A stretch of DNA of 64,000 nucleotides from Ascaris suum (GCA_013433145.1 CM024170.1:5103459-5167458), one strand, 5' to 3'; counted from the first letter of the stretch, positions 26,401 to 39,947 are shown. Made by a program: numbers and translations. Notes: a model not told the origin generated them from the sequence alone.

Positions 26401-29358
26401 TTCAACGAATTGTATTTTTGATCGATCGTCTAAATAATATCGACGTTTTCTCTTTAAATAATTTTCATTCATTCAAATATTATTGCAAAATTTTACGCAT
26501 AACATGTCCAATGTCTCTTTTCGAACAAAATTTACAATGAAATCGACAGAATCACAGCCATGCAAAAAAAAAACAAATAACAAATCGATGAGTTCAATGG
26601 GCAAAGGTGATTCGCACGAAATGGATGGTATTTCTTAGCGTTCAATAAATGAATGATGCAAACGACTTGACTAGCTATATGTGAGTACCAGGTCGCTGCG
26701 TATTCTATATATTTGCGCTCTTAATGCTCTCTTTGAAAGCAGATGCTAAAATTCCTCCCGATGCTGGAATTGGATCCTGAAATATTTCCTGCTCACCGAC
26801 TAATCATGGTCCGTCGAAGATGCAGAAATTCGCGACTGTCGCCCTTCCCCTTCCACCTAAAGTGAGGAAAGGGATCGAGGGGATCTATGTGTGAACAGAA
26901 CGATACGAGATGTGTGTGCATGATGTTCTACTTGCAAGGTTGCAGAGCACTCTATCGCTTGTGTGATCCACAATTCTGGTGTAAATTTGTTCGGTTCGAT
27001 GCTCTAATAAATTCTGCGTTTACGCTGCAAAATGAGAGGCGATATGGCGGAAAGGAGATCAGGGCAAACATTCAACACAAGAAGCGTCTTTCATTTGTTA
27101 GCAACGAAAGTAAACAATGTCGGCATATGTGCTGCACGCAAACACGAATGGGCTGCACCCAAGAACAACCGAGCGACGTACTCAGGTGAACATCTCAAGG
27201 TGACCCTATTTGTGAGCAAGTGTGTGAAAAAAATTCAGCATCTTCTGCAAACCTGTTCAGTGCGTCTATTTTTATGCGGTTTTTTTGCATAACTCGAGCA
27301 AAAATTTGTGCAACCAGCACGAGACGATGTTCGAAGCTACAAATACTAATTAAGTTGCCAAACTTTACATGTTATGATGCCATGTAATTTGCAAACAAAT
27401 CTATCGAATGTTGCTATTTGCGGAAAACTAAAAGAAAGAAGAAGAAGAAGAAACAAACGACTCAAATATTGCAGAGATGATTGAGGAGATTTCCGCTTTT
27501 AGGTGCAAGAAAATGGTATCGTATTTATCATTTATCATGCTAAGCACTGTTGATAACGATGCAAAATCTCGACAGTAAGTATTCAATGGTTCGTTCAACG
27601 CGAATGTATATTGTCGCCATATGAAACAAATTTTTGCCATTTGTGCATCGTCTCGAAAATAATGGTACTCTCTCAAAGACAATTTTTTCAAATTTGTAAA
27701 GCAATCTAAATCAAGAATATTCTGTAATTAACAAAAAAGACGAAGAAACTCTCTGAACAAAGAACTTTATGACAGCGTTTCATCATTTAAACAACAATAT
27801 CCAGTAATAATGGCTAGGGCAAGTAGTAAAACTTATTTAGAATAGACATGAGACGCGAAGGAAATCAAACAAGTAGAGAGGGAGAGCATAAACAGCAAGT
27901 GCGAGAGAAAATTAATTAATTCACTAGAAGAAATAAGACGAGAAATAAACTGAAGAGAGGAAGTAAGTGGAATTCTTTCAAAAGGTAAATAGTAAACTGA
28001 TGAGAAATGTGAGCAAAATTCCATCAATGAGCAGACGAATGAATCAGCGAAAGAGCGTAAAGCAAAGCAAACCGGAACAGCGTTACGCTACGAGTGCTTT
28101 CATCGTCTTTTCGTTGTTTCGTTCTTCCATTCATCATTATTTGTAGTTGGCTCATTTGTCATTCCCTAATTTGGCGAATTTTGTTTCATTTAAAAATCAC
28201 TTCCTCTTAAGTTTACCTCCGATTTCACTTATTTCACTCAACTTGATGTACTTCTCTCCAGCCAGTTTCTTCCACTATTTCTACCTGCTTGACCTCTCTT
28301 ATACATCCACCTCGCCTACCTCTTGCCCATGAGACACTTACTGCCACCCGATGATGTCATATAATGGAATGTTACGGCGACGTTTTCCTTTGCTGTTGTT
28401 TCTTGTGCTACGTTGTGGCCGTGTTTTTCATTTTTTTCCAGTATTCTAGTTCGGTCATAAGAAGCGCTTTCGCAATTTAGTCTCGTATTGCTCGCGACCT
28501 TTCCGCCATCTGATAGGCCAGGAGCACGATAAATTCCGAGGTCCTACCATTAGTGAAAATGCATTTCCTATGACGGAAAGCCTTCCTCCATTTCATTTTC
28601 TCCAATTTTAGTTGGCGGAATGAAGAAGGTATGGACCAAAGCCTCAAAACCTGCCTCGTCGAGCCATTTTGAATATTATAAATGTTATTTCCAACATCAA
28701 AAATGCTGTTTCCTGGGGAAATGGGAGAACATTACAACTGGAATAACTACGCGAAACTTGGCGTCTGCTTGTTACCGAGCCGTCGGAGAAAGCGCTGGAA
28801 GCGAAAAGAGGGTGAGGAAGGGTGGTTACCGTTTAGTGTAGGACAGACTTAATAAGCCCCAATTGGGAGACTGTCAAAAAGCGACAGCAGAGATACGTCC
28901 CCAACAGTTGTCGAGGCGGATTAGCTGTTCACTTGCCCCTCCTTACTCCATTATCTACAGTCTAGACCGAGAGGCAGACATTCCACTACCAATTGGAAGC
29001 TTTTGGCTAGAAAAACAGCGAAAGGGCTAAAGAGATAAACTCAAGTTGACTACTAACATTACCTAACTCGCTATACCTGCTAGTAACTGTCATAGCGCAA
29101 ATGTTCACATGGCGATGCGAGTGACCTCTAAATGATGAAACCTCTTCGAAAAGACACCGAGGTTTCACTTTATCTCTGGCCCAGTAAATGTAGGTTTACT
29201 ATTTACATACAACGAACCCCCTTCCCCCTCTCCCCCCTGGAAGCCATCAATTTATGCCCTGAAACTTAACGGCGACAGTCTATTCGTGGACTCTGCAATT
29301 TACGTTAATTACCAAACTAATCCGCAAAGGAGGTCGGGACAAGCAGAAGCAGTCAGTT

Positions 29359-29571
29359 GATCAACGCCAGCCTGGGCTGAACTACAATTCCCGACAATAA
29401 CGATTAGAAGAGATTTCGCCGAGATAACTTAGCAAATAGCAATGTAAAGTGAATGCGGAAAAACGCTCTCGATATTCGCACCTAACTCTCAGAGGACCGA
29501 GGGAGCCGGATTTTCGACACCCAGGGGATGCTCAGGATGTGCTGCAGTCCGGGATCAACGCCAGCCTGGGC
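29359..29571. repeat. Exact 19-bp direct repeat, copies 194 bp apart
   Basis: GATCAACGCCAGCCTGGGC occurs at 29359-29377 and 29553-29571. The surrounding 0.6 kb is GC-richer than its neighbours. The pair could mark an old insertion or part of a dispersed repeat family; no coding sequence lies between the copies. Confidence 0.6.
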
Positions 29572-31409
29572 CGATTAAAGCCAGCCAACATGGTTACCTC
29601 ACACCGAGCGGCAAGCACTAAATGATTGTTAGAAGTTTCGTGGCAGCAAGCATTGAAAAAATTGAGACATAGATTGTCAGAGCATAAGTGCGTAGAGTAA
29701 AACCACAATAGGGCTTCCATGCAACCACAGGTGATTACATGAAAACATGTTCTGACTATGGTTCTGCTTGCTCGGGAGTGCTGTGGTGCTATATCGGGCC
29801 GGTCGTCCATATGCGACCGAGCAATATAGCCCTATTACTCCTCTGCTGTGGAATTTGCGGTTTGAGACCAACCTATCAGGCAGATTCTGCAGTTGTACTC
29901 ATGCGAAAGGATGTGGAAAGCGGGCAGGAACCTGCACACTTTACTCCTGGACGGCTTTCATAAGATGAGCGGTGAGCATCAATTATGTGAGCAAACCTAT
30001 CGGGATTGCGTCAAATACCTTTGTCACGCAGAATCAGTGACCACGTTGCATCACCATTCAAACAAACTGAAAACTGTCGGCGAGGAATTTGTCGACGATG
30101 CAATTGGTTATCAATCAACTGTTGAGAGCATTTATCAGACGCAAAGCAAACACCACAAGTTGGAATAAACGTTTACTCAACTCATATACAAGCGACCTGA
30201 TGCATTTCCGCTTGGACAAGCAACTCCAAAACTTCCTGAGAGAACACTTGTGATCTGAGAGTTCAGAAAAAATCGAAAATATTGGAAAATTTTGTTATTA
30301 GCACATTCATAAGAAATTTGAGACGAAATTGGGAAGACTCATTGAAAGACGAAAACTTTTCCGCTCAAAGTCTTGGTGGAAAATTAGGCTTTGCATACTT
30401 TAGCCAAAATGAACTTCCTAGAAAAACTGCGGGAGCTGAAAAGTCCGAAAGAAAAAACAACCCATACCCAAAACCAGCAAAGTTGAAACTGGCCAATTTG
30501 GGCGCTTATGAGTTGGAGTTTTTCCCGAAAACGATCCTTTATTGATTTTTCCCGAAATTAATAAAAAAACACTTGGGTAATAAGATAAGATGATAAGGTC
30601 ACCCAAATATACGTCTACAAAATAAGTCTGGTACAATTTTACCTTTCAAGATTTGATCCATCACTTCAACCTGCCAAGTGACCTGACAGGCACATATTTC
30701 TATCACTCTCTAAAGATATAATGTACGTAGCGTACTCGGTAAAATCATTGCGAAGCCACGCCTTTTAAAGATCAAACTGCAATATAAACAACTTCGATGG
30801 ATTTTATTTTAATGCATTAAAAAACAATATGCCAGTCGGAAGGCAATAACATCCCCACTAGCAGAGACAATTAATTAAAAAATCGAGATTAAAGCATGAA
30901 GTACACGGCACAAAGGCATTGAAATCCAATAACAGAAGTGAAATAAAAACCGTCTGGAAAAACAAAAAATTAAGACCTGTAAAATCGAACCTGTAAACTC
31001 GAAAGCGAAATTTTTAGATAGGGCGAATGCTTCTGATATGATATGGGGAAGGGAAAAGGGTAAGCAAAAATGCTAAGATGGGTCATCTCGACGCATAAGG
31101 CCATTGTCAATCCATGAAGCTTGTCCTCTTCAACCGATTTCTTCAACATAAAACAGTTAACAGACGCTACCAAGCGGTAAATCAAAGTCGAACATACACC
31201 ACATTCAACTTTGTGATTGATTTTCTCAATCCATTCAAAAAACAGCTAAATATTGGCCAATCTTCATACCCCAAAACAGACGATTTTTGAACCCTTACTC
31301 TCCCTCACCGATGGAATATCAAAAGAAGGCAAATAGAGAGAAGAGCAATGAGTGGGATATCCTACCTCAAAATCGCGAACGATATTCAAAAATGCTCCGC
31401 ACAATGCGA

Positions 31410-31508
31410 GCGACTCTTATCATTGAAGCACGCGGGCGACTCTTATCATTGAAGCATGCGAGCGACTCTTATCATTGAAGCATGCGAGCGACTCTTATCA
31501 TTGAAGCG
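31410..31508. repeat. 26-bp minisatellite, about 4 copies
   Basis: The unit GCGACTCTTATCATTGAAGC plus a variable ACGCGG/ATGCGA tail repeats from 31410 with 26-bp spacing. The copies differ only in the tail, so expansion is recent. Confidence 0.85.
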
Positions 31509-32006
31509 AAATAAAGTTGCTGGATTTCTGAATATTTCCGCAATCGAAATTTGCAAACATTTTTGAGTAAAAAATAACGAATGAGAATAAAATGGAATAA
31601 ACTTTTCCATTGAAATTTTACAGTATATTCGAAAAAATAAAAGTGATTGATGGAATGAACGGCAAATTCTTTCGCTTTTTTTCATACGCGCCATACAAAA
31701 ACTTCTCAAATAGTATTATCATTTGGAAGAATGGAAGGTATGGACGGTATAAGCTGACACCGCCTGTCACGAAGGCAAAAAACTCGATTAGTGCAGTGCT
31801 GATGCTGTCTCAGGTGGAGCACTCAAGCCCGTGACACTTCGTTTCGAAATTTCAATTCCTACGTATTATACGTTTAAGAATCAAAAGCACGGAGAAAAAC
31901 GAAAAGTCAGAAACGCTGCCTCTCGTTCTTCTCTGAAACCTTGCTCGATCTGCATGTAGTTGCAGCGTTTCCATTGCTGATCTTAGCAAAATTAAACCCC
32001 CTCTCC

Positions 32007-32012
32007 TTTATT
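32007..32012 (-). promoter_or_regulatory. Possible polyadenylation signal of the RDE-4-like gene
   Basis: TTTATT on the plus strand reads AATAAA on the minus strand, 142 nt beyond the stop codon of the RDE-4-like gene. It is the nearest exact match on that strand. Confidence 0.35.
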
Positions 32013-32153
32013 CTCACTCGGACTCTCAGCTTGCTTGCAGAACCGACTCACCGCCATATCGACATATCAAACTAACATATTTGCCTCATCAACAGGAAAA
32101 GAAATTTCTATGTTCAACATAAAATAAAAAGAAGAAATAATAAGAATGAAATA

Positions 32154-34847
32154 TCACTGCTGCTGACTCTTCATGGCTGCGTCTAAGAATGTCTCCAAAT
32201 ATACGAAGGCAGCCCGTGCCGCACAATCCTTCGATGCTTCTTCTGTCTGACCCGTTCCCCCAAAGACGTTAGCCTCACCGTTCGGGCCAACCACCTTCAG
32301 CATACACTGCACACATCCTGCAAAATGATCCACATCATCGCTTGCTTCATCTAGCAAACTGAGTGAGACCTCAAGTAGCTCGCATCGGCCAACGTCAAGC
32401 CAACGAGCCAAATCAACAACAAGTTCTCTATTAAAAATACCGTAGTCTACTGTTACGAGTATACAAAACTGGGCAAACTTTAAAAAAAAAGAAGGAAAAG
32501 TTGGGAGAGTGACTTCACAGCATGAATAAGAAAACCGAAGGTAGATATTGCCAAAGTATAATGAGCCAAGTTACTAGTATGAGGCTAAACGTTTCTTACA
32601 AGGAACATCTCAGACATGAACGCCGACTTGTTTTATGTTGCCTATAGGGGACTCATCAGAACGATTACGCGGCCAAAGACAAGCAAAGGGCACTTATAAG
32701 GAAACGTAACTTCACATGAACACTTACACTTTTATTCTTGCAAAACACGCCCACTTGCAACTTGTGCAATGCATACTCCACTTGAAAACCAATTTATGCA
32801 AAATGCAAAATGCAAAATGCAAAAGAGACAAAAAGAGCAGAACGAAGGTTCATACTTGAGCGTTAAAGCTGTATGCATGTTAATGTCAAATTACATATCG
32901 CATCCAGTATGATTGTTTGTACGTTTAATCCTATTCTGAATGGGGAGTGGGGATGGGGGGCGCGCACGAGGAGAGAGGGTGGAACAGTGGTCATTTGATG
33001 GAAAATAAAATGGAAAACGGAAACGGTTTGTCGGCTGTAACGTAGCGAAAAGAGAGTGAAAATAACATGGATTCTAAGGAAACAGATACGAATTACAAGT
33101 TGGTACAGCCATTATATGCCTTTCTGATGTTTCTTCATAAGTTCTAAACCGTCCCCATCTTTTCATAAATTTACAATATTTCCGCTCCAACCCACTTCCT
33201 TCGCAACGACCCGTACTTCGTCTCGCCCCCTCTGCCCTCCTCCCTCTCCCTCCGAGGTTAACGCGAGTTATAACGTATTTCGAATAATCAATTCCTTTGA
33301 CAAACGCAGTACCTAGTTTAATTCAGATCATTCCTTCTACTCTGGCACATTTGCTAACAAAATGGCCTAGCCGATGTCATCAGAAGAAATAAACTACTCA
33401 GAGATTCTATTTCTAGATGAGCGTTTTGAAATTATTGGTAGTTATTCGACTTAAGGGAATCAAGTTATGAATAACTGAACAACGTAACAACTATCAAAAG
33501 TAACCATTAATATCCGGCTGCTCCAGAATCGTAAACGACAACTGCTGCTTGGCGAAGATGTTTTCGATGGACGACTCGCCAGCATTCACAACCATTTGCA
33601 GTTTTGCTTGCAGTCCCTTCGAATTCACTTCTGCAGCCAGAAGTGCCTCGTGAACCATCGCTACTGCTGATGAGTCACTTTCCTTCTCCACCTTAACTTT
33701 TATATAAACACCAACGAGAAATTTTTCGATTCCCAACCGTAATAATTCACATATTTAAATCTGCTATATTCCTCAATGCTTTCTAATTGAATGGATCCGA
33801 TTTCGGCACTACGCTCTGTTATTACTCAAAGATCAGAACAAACTCTCTCTGGAGGACGCCATTGCTGTTGGCGATGAAAGTCTAAACGATCAGCACGGTT
33901 ACCTGGGTGGCTAATAATACTAACGTTTTCGGAATTTCGGAATGTGGAGACATAAGAGACAGATAGGAAGAACGACACTAAAAACTTGGAATTCTATGGA
34001 AAAAGGGAAATTCTGCTGTGACTGCCTTCTTCTCCCAGGAATCAATGATTATTATAAGAATGACGCTATCCAAAATATCTGGTACCAACAGGGACAACTT
34101 TACGCAGATACACATAAAGTGGCAGCCATCCATCTATAATCCCATATCCATCTGCAAATATTTTAAACCTTTTCCGTTGGAAAAATATTCGCTTCATTTC
34201 ACATCAAAATAGAACCCACGCATTGAAAAAATATTTACATTAAATTGAAGAGAGACCCAAGGAATACGAATAATAGCGCACCACGTCAATCACATCATTT
34301 CACACCCATAGATATTGTCTCCTTATGCTGCCAAACGGATTCGTGGAGACCTTTCAGAGTTTTTGATTCACCGTCTTAAAAAGTCTGCATCTGCAGTGAA
34401 TGGACATCGCTTAGAACATACTTCTGTCGGCGAGATGACTGGCTGTGGTTGCTCTGCTGGTGAGGAGGCCGATACTGAGTCAAGTGTTTCCTTTTCGCTA
34501 ATCGTCACAGCTTCGTCCGCCCGCATATTTTCTTCCACTGCAGCCTCCAACTCATCCTTGCCTTGTCGGATCAGTTCGTTATTTTCTTCCAACAGTTTGT
34601 ACATTTGCTGAGCTGCTTGCATCTTCGCCGCCTTAAAAGCTATATTTAGAACTGAACCTTGAAAACATAATAAAAAATTACAGTGACAGAGTGAAGGAGA
34701 AGACTAAAATTCCCCGCAGCTTCAAAAAATTTCCCTTTCTTCAGAATAATTTCACAGTTCAATCGGTATAAAAGATATAGCATTCACTAAGTCTCAATAT
34801 CATAGAAAAAAATCTCCATAACATTAAAAAACATATGTATATACATC

Positions 34848-34934
<87 letters not shown>

Positions 34935-37900
34935 GATGATAACAATGATGTATACCTCACTCCAGCTAGAGACATTCGATGGAGTAGAGCACATCTTTCA
35001 GACAACAATCTCGTACTCATAAAACCCTTCATTGAAACAACACTGTCATATATAACACCGTAAAGTATTCATCTCAAATGTCAGTTCGGTGCATCAACAC
35101 TCGAATATCAGCGGCTGCAAATTTTGGACGTTCCTTTCGTCATCCGAGTGAACCTTCCATCGAATTAATCAAGTGTTCATTCAATTTCCCCAAACATCAG
35201 AAAATAATCCGAGCATCTCATTCACGATAATACAACAAATTCGAATGATCAAACATCATCGAAGAACTGGTCGATGCCCAAATATATATGACAACACATA
35301 AACGGCGCGTGTCAACAACGTTGAAAATTTGCTCATGACTGTTAAACCAATTAGGGCAACTACGTGTTAAAAACAGAATGTGCGAACGTTACACCTTGAA
35401 AGGTAGGTGTAGTGATAGCTTCTAGCCAACGGCAATAAGAATAAACAAATAAACACTCAATTTACCGCTTTAATATTATAGAAATTATTTCTCTCTCAGG
35501 AGTAAAAAACGACTTTTAAAGTAACATAAGTAAATCAACAAGGACTTGAAAAAATTCTACCGACTCAGCAAAATGACCACAACAATTGGTGCATTGAAAA
35601 TCAGGAAAACCCGCCTTCTTGGTGCGTCCTTGTCCGGTTGCCACAAGTTGGTAAACTGAGCAGGTAGCTACAAATAGGTGCTGCGTCGGTGTGCCACGGT
35701 CTTCCACTTCATATATTGCGGCACGTAACTTTAGCCTTTGACATCTAAACAGTTTTCATGAAATGTAAAAAAGAAACGAATATATAAGAAAGCAAAAATA
35801 ATTGAGCAAACCTTCTCACATCCCCCAACATAAGGGATCTCATCCAGAAAAGGAGCAAAATATGTATTTCACGTTTCCTTTCATTTTGAATCATCAGCGG
35901 ATTAGCTTTATCGTATTCCATCATTCCATTTCGTAGAAGAAAAATTGTCCTCGACAAACTGTACTCAAAAACATTCATCCATTTGTCCTATAACACTTCA
36001 GAGCATAACCCTATCAACCACACCTTCTAAAAACGTATTTGTTCCACTTCCTTAGCGATATCACATCAACTGCAACTGAATACCCCTCCAGTTATAACTA
36101 TCAGTGTTCAGCTCCAGCAAGTGGAATGGCGCATACCCAAAAGTTCACAAAAACATGTCTGGTATTAAGATAAATCTTTTAATAAAGCAATACTGCGAAG
36201 CAATTTTCAATTGGAGAGGTTAGGACACCAACGGGGGAAGTAATTTGATCGGAAATGCATCGAGAGAGAAAGAAAACCACAAAAGTCTTCTGAAGTGACC
36301 AGTGCTCAGAGAGGAACTCTTCCATTGCATTGTTTTTTCTTCACTTCAATCATAAACCATATAATCCCTGCAACAGTTTTTCCCGTAAAAGTAAAAGGTG
36401 CTACAAGCCATCTCGCAACCAGACTTTTTCGTGAATATTTCCTACAACAAAACCTATGCAAATAAAAAACTTTTCATGACTCCAGTTCGAGCCAATCAAC
36501 TAATGCTGACTTCTCAGTGGATTACTGAACAGCTGAAAGCATATTAAAGAATTCAAGAAGGCAAACAATGTCAAATAAAACATAGAAAAACCTATGTAAT
36601 ATGACCACCGAACAAGATCGAAAAAGTAATTCCTCATCGATTAAACTGGCATCTAAAAAAGCCGGCAAAATTTCCCTCAAAGGTACCTCTTCTACCTTGA
36701 CTTCCTGAAATGTTCCTGGACTAATCTTACGGCAGAAATTTAATGTAACATTTTTGATCGAAAGACAAGTATCCGCATTGAAACGAACTTCTCGTTGATT
36801 TTACCGATCCAGTTTTCGCTAGCACTTCCCTCAGTTTCCTCTTCTTGAGCTGATATTTCCGGCATCAAACTGTTCCTGAAAAAAACGTATAAATACTATT
36901 TTCGGAGACGTTAAGACCCTGCGGCAATTAAAGCGTCTGCAGTTCATCCCTCTTCCCAAAATTAAAAAAAAAAATAATTCGCGGTTCCAATTGGCGAATT
37001 TTTAGTACGAGAACAGAAAATGCAATTATCAACAAAATAGAGAACAGAAGAAAATGTTTTAAAAGATAAAGAAATAAACAACTTGCAAGAAGTTTACTGC
37101 TGCTGCTTTGCTTTTGCCAAGTCCGAACTCAGAATGGTTGCCCTTCTCAGCAATCTGCAGAGAACTTAAAATGAAAGAACAGCTTCAAAATGAGATAGTG
37201 AGAAAACCACAAGCGGAAAGTGCCAAAAAATTGTAAATTTGTGAGCAAAAGTCGAAACTTTCTCGCTGAAAGATGAAATCGTAGAAGCAAAACTGAAAGA
37301 AAAATAATGAGTTATTAATTTCTCACATGGTACATTCGATAGTGGGCTGAGTCATAGCTGAAGATAATCCACAAGCGTAAGACAACGTTAATGACCAAAA
37401 CGAACAAGAAATCTATGCTAGAATAAATTGAAGTTCTGTGAGAAGGTACAAAGATGCACTATTAAAAAAGAATTAATAAAAAATCAAAGCAAAAATGATT
37501 TTCTTTTGAAGCATGAAGCAGAATAAAAAATCAAAACCATGAAGCAAATTGAGTGTTCTTTTAAAGAGAAATGAGCTTTGAATAGAACCGAAGAAAATTT
37601 TTCAGGCCCTTTGAATTCGAGAGAACATAGAGGCCCTGAATTCAACGAAAATTGCTCCTCAACAAACAATAATCAATGAAGGAAACAAGTGGCATACCTG
37701 AAGGAGGATTTCCTTAGCAGCGAGTTGCTTAGCTGCCTTTTTAGTTTTTGCGCGTCCCGATCCTACCAAATCTCGCAGTTCGCATTGAATCACAAACAGA
37801 TCGTTCTAAACACAACGGAAATGATAATCCGAAATATTTGAGGAATTATAAACGATAAAAACATTTGAAGAATATTTCCAGATGTGCTTTGATTCGACTA

Positions 37901-39142
37901 TAAGTTGGGCAACTTCAGTGTGAGACGTGTTACAAGTGAAGAAATATTACAAGAAAGTATTACAAACGATTACAAGCGTTACAACAGCAATATACAAATA
38001 AGGACTATTTGCATGAGAGGCTGGATCAATCTAAGAATAAAGCTATTATTCTGCATATGTAAGTGCTTAGGTGACCGCTATGCCAACGCATATGTGTCTT
38101 GTCAGCTCTCTTTGGCACCTTTTCGGCTTGCCTATTCACGTCAACTCGACGGTGAACACATTCTGTTCCAGGATGAAACAAGGACAAAGCGATACGGTTG
38201 CGCTATTTGCCACCTCACTGACCGTGAATATCACAAACCACTACACTAAAAACTGCAAGGCGGAAAAAAAACAAATTATTTTTATTTGAGCAAGTCAGAT
38301 TCAAACACGTCCTTTAGAGCGGCCAGAGAAAGATATGACTGCCAACTGCCAAAATCTCTAAGTAAAATTAAAGCCACCTTCGATTACCCTCTGAGAATTT
38401 TCGGTGTGCTCTCTGCAAGTATTAACAAGCAACGTAGGCAGAAAAAGCCATCAATATTCTAGAAAAAGGCCATATTTATTGTTATCTTTCAAATGTAATA
38501 AGGGACAATTTATTTATCAGTACTATTTACCACAGATAGGTAATTTACTAGTCAGCTTCATTCATACCGAAAACCTATCGACATTTCAATTCCTACCGAG
38601 GGCTACATTATGCACAAATTCTTAGTTATCAGCATGCTTGAAAGAAATCACAAACTAGCACTGACTTTTTCCGGCGAAATGATGCTCGAATATCGTGGTG
38701 ATGCTCCATCGTAGTATTTTTTGCAGCCTTCATCAAGGATGCTGACGAACGTCTTCACGATGGCAGGCGGTGCTTGCATGTTACCTTCTTTCACCTCTCG
38801 GGTCGCATCCGCATTACACGGCAGACGTAACAGTTCCTCGTCGCTGTCGTAACCGATATTCACTGCCTCCAAAGAAGTGGTCCATTAAGTTCATAGCATC
38901 AAGCACACACAGTTCACTCCTCTGTGAAGCGAACTTGTGAGTTGAGATGCTGCAACGCACTTGGCGACGATGGCAGCGATTGTGCTGCGGATCAACGAAT
39001 ATCCTCACGGAACTCTATCATTGAACAAACGTTTCGGCGTCACGTCACCATCAGTCACTGGTGAAGTTTCGTTACTTTGCTCATTGACAACAGCACTGTA
39101 ACGCCGAAAATGAAGGTTCGCATGTATATCCTTCTGATCCAT
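32154..39142 (-). CDS. rde-4: RDE-4-like dsRNA-binding protein, three dsRBDs, 9 exons
   Basis: In C. elegans RDE-4 binds long dsRNA cooperatively and hands it to Dicer for siRNA production. Exons in transcript order: 39142-39049, 38862-38666, 37805-37698, 37154-37129, 36875-36789, 35744-35611, 34639-34422, 33691-33505, 32446-32154. Phases agree throughout (about 447 aa; C. elegans RDE-4 is about 385). dsRBD1 (about 62-133) ends GSGRAKTKKAAKQLAAKEIL. A linker contains SENWIGKINEK, matching the RDE-4 linker around ENWVGKLQEK. dsRBD2 (about 172-240) has RAAIYEVEDRG and GQGRTKK...AAKMQAAQQM. A coiled, acidic segment follows, then a third, degenerate dsRBD (about 350-440) where the RNA-contacting KK is replaced by EE (TEEASKDCAARAAFVYLE), as in the RDE-4 C-terminal domain that serves dimerisation. 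Least certain are exon 1, the 26-nt exon at 37129-37154 and the acceptor at 34639, which gives a 3-residue insertion in dsRBD2. The introns hold an (AT)n tract and an ATGCAAA repeat. Confidence 0.8.
32796..32823. repeat. Four tandem ATGCAAA heptamers
   Basis: ATGCAAA repeats four times exactly inside the last intron of the RDE-4-like gene. Each copy resembles the octamer core bound by POU-domain factors, but a simple replication-slippage repeat is the plainer explanation. Confidence 0.7.
34852..34933. repeat. (AT)n microsatellite, about 41 units
   Basis: Uninterrupted alternating TA/AT in an intron of the RDE-4-like gene. Apparent Tyr-Ile reading frames over it are artefacts. Confidence 0.95.
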
Positions 39143-39861
39143 TATACTCTAACGACCTCTACAAATTGTTCCACTCATCCATAATGTTGTGTTTATATGG
39201 AAAATACCTGCGTAACGAGCACACTCTTTCTTAACGTTCTACTATGCCTTGCACCTGTATAATTTCCGAAAAAGACAAGTTATGAACTCAACAAAGTAAA
39301 TTCGTTTCGAAAAAAAACCTTCCAAACAAAAAGATGTTGCATCGACGAGCGATTCAAGCAGCTATTCGGATCCGTCGGTGTGAATTCCCAACTAGCTTCT
39401 TCCCATCTAAATTTTCATTCCGGTTGCTAGCGAATTTTGACACCATTTGTCGAATGTTTCGATGCAATACTTCCAAATATTCTGTTCTCTGCTGGTAGTC
39501 GCACATCTAATTAACCTGCTGGCGCCTCGATATCTGTTTTCTTCTTTCTCAATTTCTAGAACTTCACCAGTTTTCAACGGTTTTCGTTCTGCCTATCCTC
39601 AATATTTATCCCCTCTTGAATTATCGCTCAACACATTAACCGGGACCACAAACCAACCGCGTCAAGGATATGGCACTTTAGGATTACAAATGAGGAAGCA
39701 GGCTAGAAGGTTCCACACAGGGGACATTTTTTGGGAGGAAATACAGAGGAAATGATTGCATCGATTGAAAGGAGAAATTATGGAAACAGCTATATGCCGA
39801 AGGAAGTAAACCTCATGCTGATTCCTACCAGCGTAAATTCATGTGCAAATTACACATGAAA

Positions 39862-39863
<2 letters not shown>

Positions 39864-39942
<79 letters not shown>
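39864..39942. repeat. (AT)n microsatellite, about 39 units
   Basis: Uninterrupted AT alternation, about 0.7 kb upstream of the start of the RDE-4-like gene. Confidence 0.95.

Positions 39943-39947
<5 letters not shown>

Larger units (their letters stand above)
22716..32153. other. Long intergenic region between citrate synthase and the RDE-4-like gene
   Basis: About 9.4 kb without a supportable gene. The part next to 22715 should hold the citrate synthase promoter, and the part next to 32153 the 3' UTR of the RDE-4-like gene. Inside are a decayed reverse transcriptase fragment (23230-23490), a widely spaced exact 19-bp direct repeat (29359/29553) in a GC-richer stretch of about 29250-29970, and a 26-bp minisatellite (31410-31508). 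Open frames up to about 100 aa (26235-26540 +, 26887-27189 +, 27428-27691 -) match no family I know and lack convincing splice signals. Confidence 0.5.

Noticed and set aside
34847..35032. Open frames with long Tyr-Ile repeats over the (AT)n tracts (also at 39843-40043 and 48853-49218)
   Set aside because: These are translations of microsatellites, not genes.
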